Positions 57,400 to 64,000 of a stretch of DNA of 64,000 bases are shown here, piece after piece. Both the position numbers and the translations under genes were made by a program. Location of the stretch: assembly GCA_037176705.1 (NCBI GenBank), contig CM073886.1, positions 127,564,001-127,628,000 on the forward strand, given 5' to 3'. Numbering within the stretch: the stretch's first letter is position 1; the number at the start of each line of letters is the position of its first letter. The notes beneath the pieces were generated by a model. That model made no database searches. It saw nothing but the letters and a program-made list of their open reading frames with translations, and was not told the origin of the DNA. Source of the stretch: Molossus alvarezi (lineage: Eukaryota > Chordata > Mammalia > Chiroptera > Molossidae).

Positions 57400-58745
57400 A
57401 AGCCTAGAGGCTAAGCACCGATGTAATATCGAGGACTTTCATAATATCCAGAGTCCTTTTGTCAGAGACCATCTTCCTTGCTTTATGTTTAAATGCTGGT
57501 TTAATTAAACCACACGTATGAGTGTACATCACATATCACAATGGCTTTTAACCTTGGCTTAGTAAAACTGAGTACTTTTCATTTTGAAATTATCTATTGT
57601 CCAGACTTTTATTAAAATGTACAATCGTCACCCAAAAATGTGATATCTAAAAAAATAAGTACTTGGTGATATTGTAACAATAGGTTTACTTTATCAGTTG
57701 TTTACTTTCAGACTTTGTGATAAAACTCTGTTCAGACTCTGTCTCTTGGGGATCTTTTAGCTGACTCATTATATATTCTTTAAACATGCAGCTTGTGTCT
57801 ATAAGTTTGTTAATCACCTGTTAATATTCTCATTTTTCTCAGATTAGAAGTTTTAACTAGGATGTAACTGCTTTGCAGATAGCCTCTCATTACAATGTTC
57901 TCTGCAGACTGCAGTAATTTAGTATCTGTCAGAGATACTGAATTTATAACCCACCAGATTAACTATGAACTATTTCTGCAATACCAATGAAACTTAAAGA
58001 AATTAATTTTGTTGTAAATCTATTATAGTTTGCAAATGTGCTTTGCCATATTTCTTTCCTGAATTAAAAGGCATTGTACTTACGTTTGATGATCAGCTTT
58101 AAGACTGGCAATTAGATATCAAAACTCTTCTAGAAGTATACGTTAGCACATACTTGCATCATCTGTATATCAAGATTTGACTTTTGACTAAGTCAGAAAC
58201 ACTGCCCCAGTAGACTAACCCAATTGAGATTAATTTAGTTAAAAATGGTGTATTTACATTTGGTAAATTTAAAATTGATCTCCCGGCATAATTCATATGT
58301 CTAGATAGATTTCAACAGGCTTTATTTAAAGTGTTTAATGTTCTCTAAACTCAAAGAGAAAACCCCAAGCCCATTAATGTTTTTCAATGCAATTATTGGG
58401 TCTTTTATTCAAATTCTTATATCAAGAGTTTCTTCCTTCTCCAGTCATCCTAGATTTGTATAAGGAGATGCCAGCAGGCTTCTATTACAAACTGCTGATC
58501 TGTCCATGAACAACTCTTAGTTTTGTGGGGGTAGATAATGGTAGTCTGAAAAATTTGAAGTAAATGTTAGCTATTTTCCCCACTACCTCCCAGGTTTAAT
58601 GCAAGCAAGTTTTAGACAAAAACTTCAACATGAAAAGACATTTATTAAACCCACAATTATTAGTCGAAAGCAAAACAGAGTTTATACAACCTATTCTATA
58701 AACCCGATGAACTTCTAGCTCTCTATCCTTTTAGAAGCTCCACCT
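57400..58745. other. AT-rich unique sequence, no gene seen
   Basis: No repeat or exon is recognised. AT-rich text with TTTAATTAAA and TTTGCAAAT-like words could be regulatory, but there is no direct support. Confidence 0.4.
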
Positions 58746-58749
58746 ACTA

Positions 58750-59660
58750 CTTTGCATAAAAGATCACTGTGGGAAGTACAAGCACATTTCAGTCATTGAC
58801 CAAGAACCTGCGAGGCTGGTATAGCCAGGGGTAGAGACTGAGGGCAAAGCTGAGACGTTAACAACTGGAGGCTGCCAGCTAACCACACCCCCCACTGCTG
58901 TGCAGCATGTCCCTCCTTGACACAGGTTCCGAGGGGGGCATCTGTGTCCACAGTGCGTGCTTTGTGCTGCCCTGGTCCTCTTTTCCACACATATTTGAAC
59001 AGCAGCTTCTCCGGGACTCTGGTGGCCCTTCCTTGCTGAGGGCAGACTTAGAAGAGAGGGGTTAGTGCTGTATTGCGTGGTATAGTGACAGGCAGGAAAG
59101 GCAATTCTATATTGGTAGTAGGTATTTATTCCCGTGAACAAGAACCACTGGCTCTGTTAGAAAAGAAAGGGCTAACTGTGCTAAATTTGCCACCAAGTGG
59201 TAGGGTCTCTCTGGGAAGAATGCCACGCCAAGGGTACACACTGGTCTCTGTTTTGGAAAATGGAACTCTCTGAGGTGGCAGTCGGTAGGTCAGCCTTGGT
59301 GAGTGGGAGGCATAGTCGTTGAGCACATTCACAGGGTTGCTCCCTACCATGGTGACCAGCTGGCTCGCGAGCTCATTCTAGCAGTACTGGGTGGGTGCAG
59401 ACCAAGCAGGCGAACAGCAAATGGTTAAGGCCATTGTCTAACTAGGTGTTTAGTGCCTCTTCGATGGTGCATAGGTTCTGGTTGGCATTAATGTGTAGTA
59501 CAAACATCTCTTCCCTTTGTGCCCATTTCCCAGATGCTCATTCACACGCTTCTACTCTAGACCCTCTTGCTTCTCATTTTCTAGCCTTGTTTCTCCCAGT
59601 CCCTACACCAGCTGCTGCCCTCATGTCTACGTGTACTGTACCCTACACAGTCTGATGACA
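58750..59660 (-). repeat. Possible further decayed ERV internal sequence
   Basis: The texture and words such as TCTTCCCTTTGTGCCCATTT and ATGCTCATTCACACGCTTCT recall internal regions of old class III endogenous retroviruses, and the region lies on the expected side of the pol remnant at 60980-62300. No clear protein segment is readable, so the call is weak. Confidence 0.35.
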
Positions 59661-60225
59661 TTACCACAGTGGACCTATCACTGTTGTGATCTTGAAATGT
59701 GACTGTTCAGATTGAGATATATTGTAAATACAAATACAAACCGGATACAGAAAATATGAAAAAAAAGTGACGTATCTTTTTTTTTTTTTTTTTTTATCCT
59801 CACTCGAGGATATTTTTCCATTTTTTGTACAGATAGAATGGGAGGGAGAGAGAGGAAGGGAGAGAGAGTGAGAAACATCGATGTGAAGGGACACATCGAG
59901 TGGCTGCCACCCGCACGACCAACCAGGGCCGGGGACAAACTGCAACCGAAGTACGTGCCCTTAGCGGGAGCCGAACCCGGGTCTGTCCGGACCGCAGGCC
60001 GACGCTCTAACCGCTGAGCCAAACTGGCTAGGGCAAAAGTGACGTATCTTATTGTGTTTTTTTTCCTTATTGTTTTTCAATATTGATTATGTGTTAAATG
60101 ATAACAGTTTAGATACATTGGGTGAAAGAAATACTTTTGAAATGTGGCCACTAGAAAATGTAAAAGTATCTATGTGGCTTCCTTCTGTGGTTCATATTAT
60201 ATTTTCACTGGACAACACTGTTCTA
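59661..60225. repeat. Ancient DNA-transposon-like repeat, split by a SINE
   Basis: Left: TGAAATGTGACTGTTCAGAT. Right: GTGTTAAATGATAACAGTTT, AATGTGGCCACTAGAAAATG and ACTGGACAACACTGTTCT. The order matches a common old mammalian repeat that I think is a non-autonomous hAT-type element; the name is not certain. Confidence 0.45.
59779..60034 (-). mobile_element. VES-type SINE, full length and young
   Basis: A complete minus-strand copy with tail ATCCTC-GAGT-GAGGAT and a clean poly(A), seen as a T run at 59779-59797. AAAAGTGACGTATCTT is repeated exactly at 59763-59778 and 60035-60050. Confidence 0.97.
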
Positions 60226-60979
60226 TCCACCCAAACCAGGTTCACCGCCCGAAGCTCTACCCATTATGAGGATGTTTTCTTTGCCCGTCTTTCAAGACCA
60301 CTCCTAAGTGGGGCTGCGAGGCAGCTTTTAACAATGTTTGGTTTTAACCTATTTACCTGGCATATCCGCCCAGCATCCAAGCTCAGTCTTCATCCTCTTT
60401 AAGGTGATGATACAGTAGTCCCTGCTGGTCCATCACTGTGAAGCGAGGCAGAGGCACTGACGTGACTGTGGTGGGGGACCTGGGAGTCTAGACTCCTTGC
60501 TCCTGCAGCTTGCTTGTGCCCCCTTGGCCTGCTCACACGCGGTCCTGGATGCACAATTTCCATCTTATGATGGATCATGCTAGGCCTGCCTGACTTCTTG
60601 ACTTGGTGGGTCCAACAGGAGAGTTCCAGATGCCTGGTCACTTGGAGTCCATATGTTCCAGCCTCCGCAGAGCCCAGTAGCACGCCGGAGGCTGTTTTTC
60701 TAACAGCGTGTAACTCTCCACTGCAGATGTCATGGCCTCGCTCCAAACCCCAGAGCCTTCCTTGTGACCCTCTCACCGGGCCTGCCATAAAGCCACATGC
60801 CGCTTTTCCCACCCGATGCCCCCAGCATCACAGGGTCTTCTGGATAATATCGGTCCAAGCAGCAGGGCTGGGTTCGAGCCCTGGATTTCCGCAGAGCCTG
60901 TTCTTGCTACAGGCCCCACTCAAAGCTAGTACCCTTTCATGACACCCATGTATGGACTAGAGAAGTATTTCTAAGTGTT
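60226..60979. other. Unassigned sequence beside the ERV remnant
   Basis: Open frames of 137 (minus) and 121 (plus) codons overlap and show no domain. This may be the downstream part of the decayed retrovirus. Confidence 0.3.
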
Positions 60980-62300
60980 GGAATGTTGACTCCAGGACAC
61001 AGAAAAGGAATGAAAGATGAAGTAATTTTGTCTTATACGTTGGAGGGTGCGCCTAACCGATGGAACCCTAATACAATTATTGAGATGACGGAGGCCTGTT
61101 TCTCCACAGAGTTTATCCCTATGGTCTGGGACACACGTGTGTCACCAAGGCCTCCAGTGTGCTACAGCCTCTTGCTTGTGCTGGTTGACCAGTGTGACGG
61201 CATTGATGGATTAATACGATGTTCTGCGGCCGGTCTACAGGCTCCATAGCTCTTTGGATAAAATTATGGCAGATGACAGTGTTGGCCAAACTGTGAATAT
61301 ATATTCTTGTTCATTCCCTGTGTATGCAAACTTTCTAGTCCTCTTTCCCAATTTGGATAGAAATAATCTACTCATTATATCCTTGGCTACATATCATATC
61401 CGGAGGTCGCATTAATCTTCTCTAGCAATGATACCATGTCTGCTTGGCAGCTGTTATCAGGTTCTACTTGGTTGAGCTTGCCATGACCCACAGTCATTCT
61501 TCAGGAACTGTTTTCTGCAGGGTCCAGGCTGCTAAATCAAATGGAACTTGACGTTTACCCTGCATCCTTCAGCTCTTTAAAGGAGGCACCAACCTCCACC
61601 ATCTTCTCCGGATATAATACTGCTTTTGATTTACTCTTTAGGTCAGTGTGTACATGGGCACTTTCATAGGCTTTTGCTTGGCCTTATACACAGTAATGAT
61701 GCTTATCCTATAAGCAAAGGACCCAGTGTGCCCTCGTATGTCAGTTCCAACTATATATCTGGGGATCGGAGACATAAACCCTGGTGGGTCTGTGGACCCA
61801 GTAAACCCACTCACTGTATGTCAGACTTTGGCCAACGTTCCATTTATTAAATAGCTTCTCAAAGCCCCCTTTCTACCAGATGGACAACAGTGACACTCTG
61901 GGTCTCCATGTATCAATGTGACCTTGGACCTTGTGCCAAATGTCTTCTAAACATCAGGGTATCCCCTTTCCTCAGTGTCCAATCACACAGATAAATGGTT
62001 GCGGGTTTTTTGGGGGAAGAACTGTGAAAGTCACAGTGTTCCCTTGCCTTGGAGTTACAGGGCCCTTCCCCCGGGGATCCGGAAATGGCACCTTTAGTCA
62101 ACAGGTCCTAGGTTAGAAGACTAGCTCAGGTCCAGAACTGGGGTCAGGGGTTATGAATTTTTACCGGGGCAACTGCTCAGCCCTTCTTGATTTATTTGGA
62201 TTATCTATATTTAGTTCCTTTGTTGGCAATCCATCAAGTTTTCCTCTAGGCTGCTGCATTCTATGAACCATCTCTATTATTCTCTACGGGCGAGGACCAC
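60980..62300 (-). pseudogene. Class III (ERVL-like) endogenous retrovirus pol remnant
   Basis: Reading the minus strand through many stops and shifts, 61570-61840 resembles the end of a retroviral protease and the linker into reverse transcriptase, in the order known for ERVL-type elements. Text further along (61440-61570) is compatible with the start of reverse transcriptase. Stops and shifts occur throughout and no frame exceeds about 90 codons. No LTR pair is identified here. It is an old dead copy, later hit by other elements. Confidence 0.6.
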
Positions 62301-62604
62301 TTGGCTGCCACTCAGATTTGTTGGTCCTTAGCATAACTATAACCCACTGGCACCTGACTGCTATTGTGTTGGATGTTATCAGCCTCAGTGAGCCAAGTTC
62401 TGTGATGGTCTTTTTCACCATTATCCCAAAGGAGAACCGCCACCAAACTTCTCAGCGATGCTGATGCCCCTCTCTCCAGCGCATTCTTGGTGGCCTTAGT
62501 GAATGATGTGTCCTGTGAATTATGGTCTCTCCTGTGGAGTGTCATCCTCTGGTGGTTCTTTGGTCTTAAGAAATATGTCCACTTGGTCTTTTCTTACTTT
62601 AGGA
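62301..62604 (-). repeat. Likely continuation of the ERV internal remnant
   Basis: A 77-codon minus frame at 62312-62545 and the similar base texture suggest continuation upstream into the gag/protease side. Not certain. Confidence 0.35.
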
Positions 62605-62793
62605 CAGTGGTTCTCAACATTCCTGATGCTGCGGCCCTTTAATACAGGTCCTCATGTTGTGGCGACCCCCAACCATAAAATTATTTTCGTTGCTACTGCA
62701 TAACTGTAATTTTGCTACTGTTATGTCTTGGATGACCCCTGTGAAAGGGTTCGATCCCCAAAGGGGTCGCAACCCACAGGTTGAGAACTGCTG
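62605..62793. mobile_element. SPIN-like non-autonomous hAT transposon
   Basis: This is a 189-bp element. It begins CAGTGGTTCTCAACATTCC and ends CAGGTTGAGAACTGCTG, imperfect terminal inverted repeats. Inside are GTGGCGACCCCCAACCATAA, AATTATTTTCGTTGCTACTG and GGGGTCGCAACCCACAGG, the hallmark words of SPIN/URR1-type elements. The 8-bp flanks CTTTAGGA (62597-62604) and CTCTAGGA (62794-62801) differ at one base, as expected for a hAT duplication. It is too short to code for a transposase. Confidence 0.85.
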
Positions 62794-62801
62794 CTCTAGG
62801 A

Positions 62802-63723
62802 TGTGGAGTTTCCTGGAGGTGCAGCCGGCATGCTTTGGGGACAGCAGGCCTGAGCCACAGTCAGTACGGTAATGATGAGCATCTCCAGGGCCCTTCTGGG
62901 TGGCCATGCCAGGGTGGGTAGGGGCTGCATTTTACCCCTTCAAAATAAAACAAAACAAAACAACAGAAATATGTGCACTCCAGCATGCTCACCTTCCTGA
63001 TTATTTTCAGCCCTTCTATTGTTTGCCACAGTAACTGCAATTTCAACTTACCTTGCATGGGCAATTGCTCTTCCAGACCAGGAGACCCCCAGCAGAGGGT
63101 TAGCACCGTTCCCTCAGGTTCTTACTAGCTGCTAAGCCCCTTCTTGAAGAGACACCACCAAATCCATAGTCAGTCTCTTGAACAGTCTAATATTCTGGTC
63201 TCCTTAATTTGGCTTTAAACAATCCAGTTCATGAAATGTACTTTCTAGAATTCATTGCTGCTTTGAGACACAGTCTTTTCCTTTCTTACTGATCCGATAC
63301 TTCTCTGGCTGGGTTGTGCACTTACTGAACTCTGAGGATGGGCCTGGCAGCCAGGGGAAGTAGCAGGAGGAGCACCTGTGGCCTTGGGAGGGAAAGTTCT
63401 CTGAACTGACTTTTCATACTGAGCAAGAGCTAGCTCTTGATGGAGACGAGCAGCCTGACTATGCAGGTTCTGAAGGTTCAGAGAGGTCTTGGGAATGAAA
63501 TCTTTGGGGTGCTCACCCAAATGTTTCCATTGCACGTTGTGTTCGCAGGTTTTCCAGATGTGTCTTGATTAAACATTCAATCTCTCTGAAGGTTGGCCAC
63601 TGTGCTTCTCACATCCTGGACTTAATTTTCAGGTATTTTTGTTTTTGGTTTAGTTATTTTTTTCCTGCTTGCACAAAGCATGACATGTAGGGCTTCTTTG
63701 CAAGCCATCAAAAATTGCTCTGG
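62802..63723. other. Unassigned, possibly ERV-related sequence
   Basis: A 96-codon minus frame at 63245-63535 and an 81-codon one at 62861-63106 have no clear domain. They may be decayed gag-side sequence of the neighbouring retrovirus, or chance. Confidence 0.3.
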
Positions 63724-63960
63724 TGCCCTGGCCGGTTTGGCTCAGCGGTTAAAGCGTCAGCCTGTGGTCCAGAAAGAGCCGGGTTTGGTTCCTGCTAGGG
63801 GCACGTACCTCGGTTACAGTTTGTCACTGGCCCTGGTTGGGTCATGCGGGTGGCAACCACTCGATGTGTCCCTTTTGCATCGATGTTTCTCTTTCTCTCT
63901 TCTTCCCTCCCACTCTATCTAAACCAAAAATGGAAAAATGTCCTTGGGTGAGGATAAAAA
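63724..63960 (+). mobile_element. VES-type SINE, full length
   Basis: Complete copy with head GCCCTGGCCGGTTTGGCTCA and tail TCCTT-GGGT-GAGGA. AAAAATTGCTCTGG is repeated exactly at 63710-63723 and 63961-63974. Confidence 0.97.
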
Positions 63961-64000
63961 AAAAATTGCTCTGGCTTTTATAGTTTATTCTTGATTCTTT

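Noticed and set aside
60399..60942. Overlapping 137- and 121-codon frames on opposite strands
   Set aside because: No domain on either strand; most likely chance in GC-richer DNA or decayed retroviral sequence.

Overview
This window looks like a non-coding stretch of a bat nuclear chromosome. The main evidence is 17 copies of a tRNA-derived SINE that resembles the VES family of yangochiropteran, especially vespertilionid-type, bats. Young L1 elements, two elements that look like ORF1-only 'half-L1' (HAL1), and one copy resembling a SPIN hAT transposon fit that reading. The family names come from recognition and were not searched. I found no convincing host protein-coding exon, rRNA or tRNA gene. 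Nearly every long reading frame belongs to a retroelement or is chance.

Layout. 1-3.95 kb is mostly unique sequence with a CpG-rich patch near 0.55-1.01 kb. At 3.96-5.2 kb an old L2-like repeat was broken first by a 5'-truncated L1 and then by a SINE. 6-31 kb is AT-rich unique sequence carrying MIR and L2-like remnants, an old Tigger-like DNA transposon split by a SINE (10.9-11.7 kb), a second CpG-rich patch followed by two good splice-donor matches (19.6-20.43 kb), several SINEs and an MLT1-like LTR (30.7-31.1 kb). 31.9-37.5 kb holds ancient L1 pieces and more SINEs.

37.5-40.2 kb is a HAL1-like element whose 5' part is inverted, as produced by twin priming. 41.5-41.85 kb is a chimera of a SINE and an L1 3' end inside one target-site duplication. 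43.7-44.8 kb is another ancient L1.

48.6-57.4 kb is the main structure: a full-length L1 on the minus strand, flanked by a 15-bp duplication. It has a 5'UTR of about 112-bp tandem units, ORF1 with two frameshifts, and ORF2 with a preserved endonuclease frame. ORF2 is interrupted by a complete 2.2-kb HAL1-like element with its own 18-bp duplication and an intact 304-codon ORF1. 58.7-63.7 kb holds a badly decayed class III (ERVL-like) retroviral internal region on the minus strand, a SINE, a SPIN-like 189-bp element and a final SINE.

How the parts relate. L1 ORF2 protein is the likely source of the endonuclease and reverse transcriptase that moved the SINEs, the HAL1-like elements and the chimera. 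Their duplications repeatedly start at A-rich TT/AAAA-like sites. The nesting gives a relative order: L2, MIR, Tigger, old L1 and ERV first, then L1 and HAL1-like copies, then SINEs. The SINEs fall into two tail types, one ending in a small conserved hairpin and one in an AATCAATAAA-like A-rich tail.
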